DNA of 64,000 bases from Tolypocladium sp. Sup5 PDA-1. Its lineage: Eukaryota; Ascomycota; Sordariomycetes; Hypocreales; Ophiocordycipitaceae. Numbering within the stretch: the stretch's first letter is position 1; each line of letters starts with the position of its first letter. The DNA lies in the NCBI GenBank assembly GCA_000750105.3, contig JPHH03000004.1, forward strand, positions 1 to 64,000, in the 5' to 3' direction. The notes below the pieces were generated by a model, which was not told the DNA's origin, searched no databases, and saw only the letters and a program-made list of their open reading frames with translations. Both the position numbers and the translations under genes were made by a program. Below are positions 31,657 to 45,306 of the stretch, piece after piece.

Positions 31657-34600
31657 ATGTCGGAACCTCACCGCGATGTCTCGCAATACAAGTACTCGGC
31701 CATGTCCAACCTGGTTCTCCAGGCGGACCGTCGGTTTGTCACGCGACGAACCGACGAGGCCACGGGCGACCCCGAGTCACTTGCGGGGCGGCTGAGCATC
31801 AAGGACATGGGTGGTCGGGTTGCCCGCGAGGACGTACCCAAACAGAAGAAGCAGCCTGGATTGCCCGACATCGAAAGGGGAAAACTCAAAGACGGCGAAG
31901 ACATATTGCTACGAGAGCAGCGGAAGCGCAAGGCAGAAGCGTCTCAGCCGAGAGGAACGGGGTTGCTCGGTGCTCACGACGCGCTGATCGAGGGAATCAC
32001 ATATCGGCCCCGAACACCAGCGACACGGGCGACTTTCGACCTCATTCTCACCCTGGTGGCGGGCAACTTGGGCGACGTGCCCCATGAAGTGGTTCGCAGC
32101 GCCGCGGACGCTGTCTTGGAGTACCTCAAGGACGACGACATGAAGGACCTTGACAAGAAGAAAGAGGTTGATGACATTCTTGGCGCAGCCTTGAGCCCAA
32201 AACAGTTCAATGAGCTGGTGAACCTCGGAAAGAAGATTACCGACTACGACGCTCAAGACGACGACGACGACATCGACATGGTTGACGCCAACGGTGAAGC
32301 CGAGATGGACGAACGTCAGGGTGTTGCGGTGACTTTTGATGACGAGGAGGAGGAGGATAATGACGACATCGTTAACGAAGTGCATGAAGAATCGTCAGAG
32401 GACGAAGCCGCAGACCAGGATGACGAAGAGAACCCAGATGCGGCCGAGGCCGATGACACGGCCGCCGATAATGAAGATGCGGCCCTGAAAGCCGATGGCT
32501 TAGGAGCCAAGAGCAAAGATGTCGACGCACGCTCAATACCCGCACGAGATGTTGACGCCTTTTGGTTGCAACGGCAAATCGGAACTCTATACCCCGATGC
32601 GCATGAGCAAACCGATAAGACGAAAGAGGCGCTACGGATCCTGTCTGGCCACCCTGACGTAGCCGGTGGCGAGGAGAAGTCGCTTCGAGAGATCGAGAAT
32701 GACCTCATGGAACTGTTTGATTTCGAGCACCATGAGCTTGTTCAGAAGCTTGTGGCAAACAGGGAGAAGGTCTACTGGCTCACGAAGCTGGCTCGGGCGG
32801 AGACTGCAGAGCAGCGCGCCATTGTTGAGAGGGAGATTTCTTCCGACGGTCAGCAGAGAATATTGAACGAACTTCGAGGTGAAGGCGCTGGGGACGACGA
32901 CAAGAAGAAGCTGAAAATGGACATCAAGATGGACATTGACGTGCCAGCATCCCTCGTGGCGGACAACTCGAAGCCTGAACAGTCAGAGGGCTACCTCGTT
33001 GGCGGCCTGCAGCCCAGGAAACTCATCAACCTCGACAATTTGGTGTTCGACCAAGGGAATCATCTAATGACGAACCCAAAAGTCAGACTGCCGGAAGGCT
33101 CGACGAAGCGAACCTTCAAGGGGTACGAAGAGATTCATGTTCCCCCCCCGAAGAAGCGAAATGAACCGGACGACATTCTAATACCCATTACGGACATGCC
33201 CGAGTGGGCTCGAGGTCCCTTCAGCACCGCCAAGTCGCTCAACAAGATCCAGTCGAAGTGTTTCCCCTCGGCGTTTGAAGATGATGGCAACATGCTCATT
33301 TGTGCGCCCACGGGTAGTGGTAAAACGAACGTCGCCATGTTGACCATTTTGCGAGAGCTTGGCAAGAACCGCAACCCCCAGACTGGCGATATCGACCTTG
33401 ATACCTTCAAGATCGTGTACATTGCCCCTCTGAAGGCGCTTGTGCAGGAACAAGTCGGAAACTTTGGAAAGCGGCTTGAGTCTTATGGCGTTCGCGTTTC
33501 AGAGCTGACTGGTGACCGCCAGCTCACGAAGCAGCAAATAGCCGATACCCAGATCATCGTGACGACCCCTGAGAAGTGGGATGTCATCACCAGAAAGGCC
33601 AACGACCTCTCTTACACCAACCTTGTGCGTCTGGTCATCATCGACGAAATCCACTTGCTTCACGATGACAGAGGGCCTGTCCTCGAGAGCATTGTCAGCA
33701 GAACGATTCGCAAGACTGAGCAGACTGGCGAGCCAGTACGGCTCGTCGGCTTGTCCGCCACCCTTCCAAACTACAAGGACGTGGCAAGCTTTTTGCGAGT
33801 GGACATGAACAAGGGCCTGTTCCATTTCGATGGATCTTTCCGGCCCTGCCCACTCCGGCAGGAGTTTGTTGGCGTGACGGACCGCAAAGCCATCAAGCAG
33901 CTGAAGACGATGAACGACGTGACCTACAATAAAGTGTTGGAGCACGTGGGAACCAACAGAAACCAGATGCTCATCTTCGTCCACTCGCGCAAGGAGACCG
34001 CCAAGACCGCCAAGTACATCCGAGACAAGGCTCTGGAGATGGACACAATCAATCAGATCCTCCGACACGATGCTGGAAGCCGAGAAGTGCTCAATGAAGC
34101 TTCGAGCCAGGCAACGGATAAAGATTTGAAGGATATTCTGCCTTATGGCTTTGGTATTCATCACGCCGGCATGAACCGCATTGACAGAACCGACGTAGAA
34201 GATCTGTTCGCTCGAGGAGCCATTCAGGTTCTCGTGTGCACGGCCACGCTTGCCTGGGGTGTGAATCTGCCAGCCCATACGGTCATCATCAAGGGAACGC
34301 AAGTGTACTCGCCGGAGAAGGGCAGCTGGGTCGAGCTGAGCCCCCAGGACGTCCTCCAGATGCTCGGTCGTGCGGGACGACCGCAGTTCGACACCTACGG
34401 CGAGGGCATCATCATCACGACCCAGAGCGAGATACAATACTACCTTTCGCTCCTCAACCAGCAGCTCCCAATCGAGAGTCAGTTTGTCAGCAAGCTGGTG
34501 GACAACCTCAACGCCGAAATTGTTCTTGGTAATGTGAGGACTCGGGATGAAGGTGTTGAATGGCTTGGGTACACCTATCTCTTCGTTCGGATGCTCAGAT

Positions 34601-37600
34601 CGCCCGGCTTGTACCAAGTCGGCGCCGAGTACGAGGACGATGAGGCGCTCGAACAGAAACGCGTCGACCTCATTCACTCTGCTGCGACTGTACTTCGACA
34701 GTCCAACCTCATCAAGTACGACGACAAGACGGGGAAGCTCCAGTCGACCGAACTAGGCCGGATTGCCTCTCACTACTACATCACTTTTGGCTCCATGAAC
34801 ACGTACAACAACCTCATCGAGCCATCCATCAACACCATTGAGCTCTTCCGAGTCTTTGCTCTCAGCGCGGAGTTCAAGTTTATCCCGGTGCGGCAGGACG
34901 AGAAGCTGGAGCTGGCAAAGCTGTTGGGCAGGGTTCCCATTCCTGTCAAGGAGACCATCGAGGAGCCTCACTGCAAGATCAATGTTCTCCTTCAGGCCTA
35001 CATTTCTCGGCTCAAACTTGATGGCCTGGCGCTCATGGCAGACATGGTGTACGTGACGCAGAGTGCTGGACGAATCCTCCGAGCCATGTTCGAGATCGCT
35101 CTGAAGAAGGGCTGGGCCTCAGTTGCAAAGACTGCCTTGGATCTGTGCAAGATGGCCGAGAAGCGAATGTGGCCGACCATGTCCCCTTTGCGCCAATTCC
35201 CTGCCTGCCCTCGAGATATCATCCAAAAGGCCGAGAGAATCGACGTGTCGTGGAGCAGCTACTTCGACCTCGATCCGCCTCGCATGGGCGAGCTCTTGGG
35301 AATGCCCAGGGCCGGCCGTTCGGTATGCGGATTTGTGGCCAAGTTCCCACGGGTGGATGTCCAGGCCCAAGTCCAGCCGATGACGAGATCGATGCTCAGA
35401 ATCGAGCTGAGCATCACCCCCAACTTCGAGTGGGATGATAGTGTGCATGGCGCGGCCGAGAACTTCTGGATAATTGTGGAAGACAGCGATGGCGAAGAAA
35501 TTCTCTTCCACGACACGTTCCTGCTACGGAAGGACTACGCCGAAGCCGAGTCGAACGAGCACATTGTGGATTTCACAGTTCCGGTCACCGACCCGATGCC
35601 GCCCAACTACTTCGTCTCTGTCATATCGGATAGATGGATGCATTCCGAGACTAGGGTCGCTGTCCCCTTCCAGAAGCTCATACTGCCCGAGAAGTTTCCT
35701 CCTCACACCGAGCTTCTCGAGCTGCAACCCCTCCCTGTGACTGCCCTCAAGGTTGCAAGCTATGTTGATCTGTATCCAGACTGGAAGCAATTCAACAGGA
35801 TCCAGACGCAGACCTTCAACTCTCTGTACAAGGGAGACCAGAACGTATTTGTCGGAGCCCCTACGGGCAGCGGAAAGACTGTCTGCGCCGAGTTTGCGCT
35901 GCTTCACCACTGGACAAATACCGATGCAGGGCGAGCCGTGTATATTGCGCCTTTCCAGGAGCTCATCGACTCTCGACTCCAGGACTGGCAGAAGCGACTG
36001 GCTCATTTGAATGGCGGCAAGGACATTGTGAAGCTGACCGGCGAGACTGCGACCGATCTCAAGCTCCTGGAGAAGGGTGACTTGATTCTCGCAACGCCGA
36101 CACAGTGGGACGTCTTGTCAAGGCAGTGGAAGCGCCGGAAGAACGTCCAGACGGTCGAGCTCTTCATTGCGGACGACCTTCACCTCCTCGGAGGCTACAT
36201 GGGCTACATCTACGAAATAATTGTCTCTCGCATGCACTACATTCGAACCCAGACGGAACTTCCTATGAGGATAGTTGCGCTCAGCGTTTCTCTGGCCAAC
36301 GCCCGGGACATTGGAGAGTGGATTGATGCCAAGAAACATGAAGTCTACAACTTCGCCCCTTACGTCCGGCCCGTGGCGCTGGATATGCACATTCAATCCT
36401 TCTCAAACCCTCATTTCCCGTCGCTTATGCTAGCAATGGCTAAGCCTACCTATGTGGCGATCACGCAGATGTCACCAGACAAGCCGGCCATGGTCTTCGT
36501 GCCCAGTCGGAAGCAAACTCGAGGCACCGCACGCGACTTGCTGGCCGCTTGCGCTACTGATGACGACGAAGACCGCTTCCTCCACGCCGACGTCGAACAG
36601 ATGCGGCCGCTGCTTGACCGTATCCATGAAGAAGCCCTCGCAGAGGCGCTGTCGCATGGAATCGGGTACTACCACGAAGCCTTGAGCCAGAGCGACAAGC
36701 GTATTGTCAAGCATCTGTATGATAATGGTGCCATTCAGGTCCTCGTGGCATCGAGAGAGGTCTGCTGGGAACTGACCAGCACTGCTCATCTCGTCATTGT
36801 GATGGGAACCCAGTACTTTGAAGGCCGAGAGCACAGATACGTGGACTATCCTCTCAGCGAAGTGCTACAGATGTTTGGAAAGTCGCTGCGCCCCTCCAAG
36901 GATGGACGCTCCCGCGGCGTGCTCATGGTCCCGCAGGTAAAGCGCGAGTATTACAAGAAGTTCATCACCGAGGCACTGCCTGTGGAATCGCATCTGCACA
37001 ATTACCTTCATGATGCCTTTGTCACCGAGATCAGCACAAAGATGATCGAGTCTGGTGACGACGCCATCAACTGGACTACGTTCACATACTTCTACCGTCG
37101 GCTGTTGGCAAACCCCAGCTACTACGGCCTCACGAGCACGACCCACGAGGGCCTGAGCAACTTCATGTCGGACCTTGTGGAGACCACGCTACGCGAACTG
37201 GGCGAGTCCAAGATCATCGACTTTGACGAAGATGACGGCACGGTGGCGCCCCAGAACGCAGCCATGATTGGCGCCTACTACAACATCTCATACATCACGA
37301 TGCAGACTTTCCTCCTGTCCCTCGGCGCTCGCACAAAGCTCAAGGGCATCTTGGAAATCGTTACGTCTGCTACCGAGTTCGAGTCCATCCAGGTTCGCCG
37401 GCACGAGGATGGCCTCCTCCGGCGCATCTACGACCGTATCCCCGTCAAGATGTCGCAGGCGGTCTATGATTCTCCTCATTTCAAGACGTTTGTGCTGCTC
37501 CAAGCCCATTTCTCGAGAATGCAGCTTCCAATTGATCTGGCCAAGGATCAAGAAGTGCTCTTGTCAAGAGTGCTCAGCCTTCTCAGCGCCATGGTTGACA

Positions 37601-38341
37601 TCCTCTCGTCGGACGGCCATCTCAACGCCATGAACGCCATGGAGATGTCGCAGATGGTTGTGCAAGCTATGTGGGACCGGGATAGTCCTCTCAAGCAGAT
37701 TCCACACTTTGCGCCGGAGGTTGTCAAGGCCGCAAACGACTTCGGGTAAGTTAATATCAAGCCCACCCTCCGTAAGCGCATGTTGCTAACAGTTTTACAG
37801 AATCAAGGACATTTTCGATTTCATGGAGGGCATGAACCCAGATGACAACCCAGAGTACAAGAACCTGGTGAAGAGTCTGGGTCTCTCGCAGAACCAATTG
37901 GCGCAGGCGGCGAGCTTTACAAACGACAAGTACCCTGACCTGGAGCTCGAGCACGAGGTCCTCGACGAGGATGAAATCCGGGCCGGCGAGCCGGCGTACC
38001 TCAACATCAAGATCGCGCGAAACGTCGATGAGGATGACGAAGAGTACGACTCGACGGTGCACGCTCCGTTCTACCCGGCCAAGAAGATAGAGAACTGGTG
38101 GCTGGTGGTTGGGGACGACAAGACGCGGAATCTGTTGGCCATCAAGCGAGTCACCATCGGACGCGAGCTGAACGTGCGCCTCGAGTACACCGTGCCAACG
38201 GCTGGCGAGCACAATCTCAAGCTGTTCCTCATGAGCGACAGCTACGTTGGGGTGGATCAGGAACGGGAGTTTGCGGTGACTGCGGCTGAGGGAATGGATG
38301 TGGACGAAGACGAGGACGAGGACGATGAGGACGAGGAATAG
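31657..38341 (+). CDS. BRR2: Pre-mRNA-splicing helicase BRR2 (U5 snRNP 200 kDa)
   Basis: Ski2-like RNA helicase that unwinds U4/U6 to activate the spliceosome. Exon 1 is 31657-37745 and exon 2 37801-38341, giving 2209 aa, close to yeast (2163). The N-terminal region (1-450) has long Asp/Glu tracts. The first cassette has APTGSGKT at 550-557, DEIH at 663-666, SATLPN, and a full motif VI (QMLGRAGRPQFD), then winged helix and Sec63 domains. The second cassette has an intact P-loop APTGSGKT at 1401-1408 but DDLH at 1506-1509 and the degenerate SVSLAN and QMFGKSLRPS, matching the known inactive regulatory cassette. The protein ends in a Sec63/FN3-like domain and a short acidic tail. The single 55-nt intron lies near the 3' end. 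Confidence 0.97.
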
Positions 38342-39119
38342 AGGGTCGGCGTATGTGTTTCTGGTGTCAACTTCTACCTCCATGGTAATGTAACAACACG
38401 TCAGAGTAAGCTATGTATGGAATTTAGGCGATTTTGCGCAAACATGTCAATCGGTTCTTGTGGTTGAAGGCAAATCGGCTTGACGAGGATGTACGCTTTG
38501 CGAGGGGTTGCTGGGGCAAAACAGGAGTTGTGAGGACACATGGCCGTGGGACAACCGGCTCAAGGCGCGAGCTGGGGTTTGGCGGATGGCAAGACACAGC
38601 GCGCGCAGGATGGGAATGGGACAGATACGAAGGTCGCCAAGGAGGTGTGACGCGGGAAATTGGCCATAGTTGCTGGGCTTGCTACACGTCGGTGGTGACG
38701 GCCCCGACTGAGCCACTTTATTAGCTGTTGCCCATGCGCCGTGAATGGTTGGATCACCTTGCTTGTTGCCATCGCGCCTCATGGGCGAGACTACGCACGT
38801 CACGTGACGCCTTCTGCTGGTGACGTTTGAAGTTCCTCCTCTGGCTGCCAACCTTCCCTCCGGTGTTTTTTCTTTCGTCACCCACATCACCAAGCACCAA
38901 ACGCGGGAGAAGCTGGGATCTGCCACTTGCGCAATCTATCTTCGCAACGCCAGCTGCATCGCGCAACACGCTTTTGCGCCCTTGTCCATTGCCCGCTACG
39001 CGACTCGCAACGCGTTTCGAGTCCATTTCAGAGCTGCTTGTCGAGCTGCTGACGCTGGTGTGACCCTGCCACCCCCCCTACCTGAGCACCTCGCGGCCCA
39101 TCACCACCTCTCGTGCGCC
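38342..39119. promoter_or_regulatory. Intergenic region upstream of the PWWP gene
   Basis: About 780 bases: BRR2 3' UTR and the PWWP gene promoter and 5' leader. A single ACGCGT occurs at 39010-39015, too little to call. CT-rich leader DNA precedes the ATG. Confidence 0.4.
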
Positions 39120-41251
39120 ATGGCAGACAAGCCCACCGAGAAGCCCGAGGCGGCTGCGCCCGTCGCGAGTGTCGAACAAGCTCCTGTTCCCGACGCCGCA
39201 GCCGGCGAGCAGGAATTGAGCGGCAAGAAGGAGTCGAAGCCCGAGGGCGAGGCTGTCAAGGACGGCGCAGTGACCTCCGAGGGTAAGTTTGCATCGCGTC
39301 AACACGACGCATTTCGCGCATTTCGCTTCCGTCTCGTTACGGACAAGCTCCAATTGCTTCAACCGTGCGAGTCTCGCGCCACGCCATTTCGCCCCCATTG
39401 ACCAGCTTCGCGCTAACTCGTCGCGTGAACCAGAACCCAAGGAGCCTGCGAACGTGGACAAATCTGCCGACAACGCGACCGAGAAGACTGAGAAAGAGCA
39501 GGAGAAGCCTGCCGCCGACGCGGATGTCGAGATGAAGGGCGCCACCGAGGACGCAGCACCTGAGGCTGAGGCTGAGGCGCCCCCCACGGCGGCTGCTGCT
39601 GAGACTCCCGTCTCCAAAGCCAAAGGCGGCCGCCGCAAGTCCGCCGCTGGCGAGTCCAAGGCCAAGGCACTCAACAGGAAGGGATCCAAGGCGCGCCTCA
39701 CCCACACCGATGCACAACCTGGTGACCACTTCTTGGTGAAGCTCAAGGGCTTCCCGGCCTGGCCGGCCATCATCTGCAATGAGAGCATGCTTCCACAAGC
39801 TCTAATCACCAGCCGTCCGGTCTCTGCCGCTAGACAAGATGGCACCTACGCCGAGGCCTATGCCGACGGAGGCAAGCGAGTCCACGACAGAAGCTTCCCT
39901 GTCATGTACCTGTACACCAACGAGTTGTGAGTAGCTCGAGATCGGCACTACGGTGCATCATGATTGCTGACGTGCATCCAAAGCGGCTGGGTCCAGAACA
40001 CTGCTCTCTCCGAGCTCACCGCCGAGAAAGCGAAGGACACCATCACCGAAAAGATGCGAAAGGACCTGAAGGGCGCGTTTGAGCTCGCCGCCGAGCACAA
40101 CGCCGTGGAGCACTACGAGGACATTCTGAAGAGCTTCCAGGAGGAGCTGCTTGCTCAAGAGCAAGCCAGGATGGAAGCTGCTGCTACTCCCAAGAAGTCC
40201 AAGAAGGGCAAGGCCAAGCCTGCGGACGAGGATGAGGACGCAGACATGGAGGATGCCGACGCAGCTCCCAAGTCCGCCAAGTCGAAGAAGCGAAAGGCCG
40301 AGGACGATATCAGCGTGAGTACTGCCGAATCCTCGAGGGAATTGTTACCGCAGCGGCTGACGCGTGGCCTCTATAGACCCCGCAGCGACCCGATTCTGTC
40401 AAGAAGCCGAAGATCAAGCTTAACACGTCCTCTACGCCGAAGACAGCAAACGGTGCTGCCACGCCCAAGTCCGCCGGCGGTTCTACGGCGAAATCCGCCA
40501 AGGCGAAGCCCAAGAAGGCCAAGGAGGGTGCCGATAAAAAGGCTGAAGCTCCCAAGGAAGCAAAGATGACCGCAGAGGAGCGTCATGCGCGCAAAGAGGT
40601 ACGTTGTTTATGGAATTGGTGTCCATGATGCAGCCTGTTTCTGACCCGTTCGCAGAAGGAGGTGCTATACCTCCGCCACAAGCTCCAGCGAGGTCTCCTG
40701 ACCAGGGAGCAGCAGCCCCAGGAGAACGAGATGAAAGCCATGTCGGAATTCATCACCATGCTCGAAAACTTTGTGGATCTGGAGGTCTCCATCATTCGGG
40801 CGACCAAGATCAACAAGGTGCTCAAGGCAATCCTCAAGCTCGACTCCATTCCCAAGGAGGAGGAGTTCCAGTTCAAGAAGCGGTCGCAATCGCTGCTGGA
40901 TAGGTGGAACAAGCTTCTTGCCGGCGATGGCTCAGCTCCTCCCTCTGTCTCTACCAGCGGGGTCAATGGGGCTGGCGAGGAGAAGAAGTCGGGGCCCAAT
41001 GGCGTCAAGCAGGAGGCTGGGGAGTCAAAGAAGGTTGAGCCCGAGAAGACCGAGAAGACCTCCGAGCCAAAGGCTGAGGACTCGGCCGCCAAGGAAAAGT
41101 CGGCTGAAAAGCCAGATAGTTCCACGGAAGCAAAGGACGAGAAACCGGCCACTGAGGCTGTAGGTTCACCACTGCTGATTCCACGCCCAACGTGCAGGGC
41201 TAACAAATCACACAGACCACCGCTTCCGAACCTGTTGCGGCTGCAAACTGA
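39120..41251 (+). CDS. PWWP-domain chromatin protein
   Basis: Six exons: 39120-39282, 39434-39926, 39984-40314, 40377-40598, 40656-41159 and 41216-41251, giving 582 aa. A Lys/Glu/Ala-rich N-terminus (1-140) precedes a PWWP domain starting QPGDHFLVKLKGFPAWPAII and ending VMYLYTNEFGWV; PWWP domains bind methylated histone H3 tails, commonly H3K36me. After a basic, NLS-rich linker, residues about 370-470 form a helical domain (KEVLYLRHKLQRGLLTREQQ, then LENFVDLEVSIIRATKINKV) resembling the TFIIS-N/LEDGF type that docks partner proteins. The tail is charged and disordered. Fungal relatives include Pdp3 and Ioc4, but which one is closest is unclear. Intron 2 uses an AAG acceptor. Confidence 0.9.
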
Positions 41252-42040
41252 GCTCCAAATCATCAAGACAGATGTCTTTTGTACGACGGGCTTTCTTGCC
41301 ATAACAGAGTTACGTTGCTACGGGGTGGGTATCTCGATATTTTGTTCCATCTGTTCTCTTTACGGCGTAGGGGCATGGTTATATGCGTTTTCTTTTGGTT
41401 TCCTCGCTATTACAGTGGCTACGACGAGCCGCCGAGGTTGGTGTATGAATACGTTCGCCGACGGCGTTTGAAGAGGTGACGCATCTTGAAGGTGCTGCTC
41501 ACCAATCCTGCGATTCTTGGCTCTGCACGTCTTGCGAGATAAACGAGGTGAGACGACAGGGGATACAGGGAGAGGCGGAGCGAGGGGGCTGGTTGCCCTC
41601 GGGACGGTTGGTAAATGGCGGTGCAAAAAGGGTGACGTGTCTGGGATGCAAGATGCAAGGGGGATGGAATCGAATCCTTGGGTGGACTGCAACTGGGTTT
41701 CTCAAAGGCTCCGAGAACTGCGTCGGCCAGCCGAGCTCAGGGCAACGAGGCTGACCTGGGTGGTATTCAAGGCTAGCCAATGAATTTGATGAAGAATTAC
41801 AAGGCCCCTATAACAAACCATTCAGCTGCTGGTGATGATGATTGATTGTGTTCGTGCTTGCTGGGGCTGTTGTGTTTGAGGTCATCTCAGAAGAGTGCAG
41901 GGTAGCCCCCACGGTGCATTTACAGTGCCCAGACTGTACAGTCTCCCGGTCGCGTCTTCCGTCACCTTCAGAGGCGCGTCTGCCAGGGTGTCCTGACTGA
42001 CTTCCGAGAGCAACAGGCGTCGCTGGACCCACGAGCAAAC
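41252..42040. other. Intergenic region (PWWP gene to ORC3)
   Basis: About 790 bases of 3' UTR and promoter. Overlapping short frames at 41280-41780 on both strands show no domains. No ACGCGT box is seen close to ORC3; CGCGTC occurs near 41953. Confidence 0.4.
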
Positions 42041-44514
42041 ATGGGCCACAAGGACGAGACGCACGAAGCATTCGCCCAGGAGGACCATCAGGTAAACATT
42101 TTCGCGCAAAAGCTCGAGGCCTCTTGTACTGACCGCCGCGACAGGTGGCATACGTCTTCGACCCTGACGAGGACGAAGCCCGCCGCCAGCGCCCGGCAAA
42201 GCGGCGAAGGGTGTCGAAACACGCAGAGAGGGATTCGGACGTGCACGGCTCGGAGCCGCTGTTCGTACCGCTGCTCAATGGCGCGGAGAAGCCTGAAGCT
42301 GTGCGTCTGCGGCAGAGGCTTTTCGAGGAGAGCTGGGCCAAGGTCGATGGCCGCATACAGGTGAGTCTCACAGCCACTTGCTAAACTCAGGATGAAGCTG
42401 ATTCCTCGTGAGGGTATCCTGAGAGATTCCAACTCGGCGACGCTGGACCAGGTATCAGCGTTTGTGGCCGCTGTAGAGTCGGAATGGTGAGACCGAGAGC
42501 CAACGCCGGTGCCTGGTACTTGAGGCTCTGCTAACGAGACTGCCAGTGTCGACCATATCCCGTCAGCGTTCATCATCACAGGGCCGAATATTGCGTCGCA
42601 GGATCTGCTCTTTGAGCAGCTGTCGGAGGCGCTGCAGCGCTCATCCGCCAGCAAGTTTGTGCGGTTGCGGTCTTCGGAAGCGACGACGCTGAAGGCTGCG
42701 CTCAAGAAGACGATCCGGGATGCCACGGCGACCATTTCCTCGGAGGACGACGATGAAGGCTTGCAAGTAGAGTCTGGCCAAGATGTACGTTTGTCTTTGT
42801 CAAAGCTTGCGTCACGCCTATACACTAACCAGCCTACAGGGTCGGCGATATCTCGACTATGACCTTGAAGCACTCGAGGCTTTCATCAAACCTCAGAAGT
42901 GCGAGCACGTCTTTGTGGCGTTCCAAGACAGTGAGGGCTTCGACAGCAGCTTGCTTTCCGATTTGATTGCCCTATTCCAGTACGTTTTCTCCAGTTTCAG
43001 GCAATATGAGCAGAGCGTTAACTTACCGCAGCTCGTGGCGCCCCCGGATACCGTTCACCCTCCTGTTCGGCATTGCCACCTCGGTCGAGCTCCTCCAGGC
43101 TCGCCTGTTGAAGTCGGCGTGCCGACTCATCTACGGTGCACAGTTCGACTGCGTGCAGACGGAGACGATACTGGAGGCTGTGTTCAAAGGAGCAGTCGCC
43201 GCCGGAGACGTGCCGCTACGGCTGGGGGCGCCGTTGCTCCGGGCCATGCTGGATCGACAGCACGACCAAGTCGCAGGTATTCAAGCATTCATCAGCTCGT
43301 TAAAGGTAAGCATCAAAGCACCACTGGCGTAGTTGGGAGCGGTCAGCTAACCCGAGCAGTATGCATACATGTGTCACTTCTACGCCAATCCACTAGCGAC
43401 TATCACTTCCCCAGACGCTTTGCAGGGCGAGGTTATTCAAGCAGAACATATCGACGCACTTCGAAATCTGCCTTCGTTCCGCAGCCATGTGGAAAGGACA
43501 GTCCAGCTCGGAGACGACGAGTCGCTGCAGCACGCAAAGTCGCTGATTCAAGACGACGACTACCTGCTTGCCAAAGTGCGAGACAATGACAGAGCCCGGA
43601 AACAGTGGACAGGCAGCATCTTACGGGCTATCCTGGTCCTGGAGGCTGCCGGCGCGCAGCATGGCACGTTTTCAAAGGCATACGTCGATGCCATGGTTGA
43701 CGGCGTTCAGATATCGGAGCAGTCTGTGGTGGTAGACTGCATCCAGCGACTGGGCGGTGATGAGCTCTCCGCCATGCTGACTCGCATCATGGCTCTGTTT
43801 AAGGAAGGCGACTCTAGCCTCAACCTCGGTCCATCTGCGGAGGAAGCAGATGTCAAGCTCCAGAGCGCCCTAGAAAGCCAGCTTGCTGAACTCGACAGAC
43901 TCAGAGCGACTGCCGAGAGCGAAGGCTTCTCCTTGCGGAGCAAATATAGCGGGCAGAGCAAGGTGATGCGAACGACGGTCATTGCGCAGAGAGTGCAGCT
44001 GAGCCAAGACTCGGCAGCTCTTCGCGACGAGGACAAGCAGTTGACGGCGGTTGTCGACAGGGTCACGGAGTTGTTGACGACTCACTTTGCCGACACGGAC
44101 CCCAACGCCGTCCTCTTCTCCGAGTGTTGGCTCTACGATTCGAGGTCGCCGTCGCGAGAAGTCTTTGTGCCGCGACCGCGCGGCGTGTTTGAGCGCAGCC
44201 TGGGCCGGCCGCACGACTACCTGGGCTGCGCGTGCTGCAAGCCGGGCGAGGAGGGCATCCAGGCGACGCTGCCGGCGACGGCCATCCTGTACCATCTGTA
44301 CTTGGAGACGGGCAGCCTGATAAACGTGGCGGACCTGTGGTCGGCATTCCACGCGTTGATTGGGCAGCAGCAGCAGCAGGAGCATGACGTGGAAAGTGAT
44401 GAGCGAAAGACGCTCGTCATGTTTTATCGGGGGCTCGCTGAGCTCCGGGCCCTAGGGTTTGTCAAGGCCAGCAAGAAAAAGGCTGATCACATCGCCAAGG
44501 TGAAATGGCTGTGA
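42041..44514 (+). CDS. ORC3: Origin recognition complex subunit 3
   Basis: ORC subunit that with Orc1, 2, 4, 5 and 6 marks replication origins and loads MCM. Seven exons: 42041-42091, 42145-42360, 42413-42486, 42547-42784, 42840-42979, 43032-43305 and 43360-44514, giving about 715 aa. The N-terminus carries a basic RRQRPAKRRR cluster. The AAA-like core has AFIITGPNIASQDLLFEQLS in place of a proper Walker A, then FVAFQDSEGFDSSLLSDLIA and IPFTLLFGIATSVELLQARL. The C-terminal winged-helix part includes HDYLGCACCKPGEEGIQATL and ends HIAKVKWL. The acceptor of intron 2 is uncertain: GAG at 42412 gives the best match to the expected protein; AAG at 42397 would add five residues. Usual fungal Orc3 length. 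Confidence 0.92.
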
Positions 44515-44863
44515 GATGGTGAGACCCGGGGCAGTAGCAGGCTTCATGGATTGCTCGCAGCTGGGCCGTTGGCAGTCAAATAAAAGCTGGAACAAGCAAG
44601 GGGCGAGCCACCGTCTGTTCGTCACCGTCGTCACACAGGGATCATCTACGGCATCGCATGCGGTGGCGGCTTCAGCACAGCTCGCCGTAATCAACGGGCG
44701 AGACAGCAGCGTCCTTTAATAGGAAGCGGCAACGTCGGCCCCGGCAGTCGCGCGCCCCAATGCATGAGTACTCCGTAGTCCGTACCTACGCACCTGTTGC
44801 TGCTGTATCCGACAAGGCTGTTTCTGTATTGTTCCATGAAGATGATTGCAGAGACCGGGGCTG

Positions 44864-44909
44864 CCGTCTGTCCGTCCGTCTGTCTCTCTGTCTGTCTCGT
44901 CCGTCCGTC
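44864..44909. repeat. TCTG/TCCG tetranucleotide repeat
   Basis: Imperfect alternating GTCTG, TCCG and TCTC units in a pyrimidine-rich tract. Confidence 0.85.
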
Positions 44910-45253
44910 AGCACCAGACCGCCGGCGCGCGCTATTGAAGAGACATCTCCGGGCGGAGCAAAGCAACAAGACAAGGCGGAGGAGACTGCTGTTAAAGGAA
45001 GTCCTGTGTTCACCACGGCGCGGCGGGTCCCCGGCGCCCCTGTGAGCGAGCGTGCACGCGCATGTCCAACTGGTTACGTAGGATGCTAAAATTGGCTACC
45101 TTTGCGGCTAACGACGAGTCAGCGGAAAGAGAGACAAGCATGAATCTACGGACTATTTTCTGATGAACAGGACGCCTGGTGGACATTTGGCGGCGGGTTT
45201 TGTCTTGGGCTGTGGACAAATGTCTTGGATGGTTGACGCCGTGTGGAGGAGGC

Positions 45254-45306
45254 TGGGTTGGTTGGTTAGTTGCAGTTGGTTAGTTGGTTGGTTGGTTGGT
45301 TGGCTG
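45254..45306. repeat. GGTT tetranucleotide repeat
   Basis: Mostly GGTT units with TAGTTG interruptions; G-rich on the plus strand, so able to form unusual structure. Confidence 0.88.

Noticed and set aside
39010..39015. ACGCGT box before the PWWP gene
   Set aside because: A single six-base match with no neighbours; the same hexamer also occurs elsewhere in the window by chance (for example 98-103).
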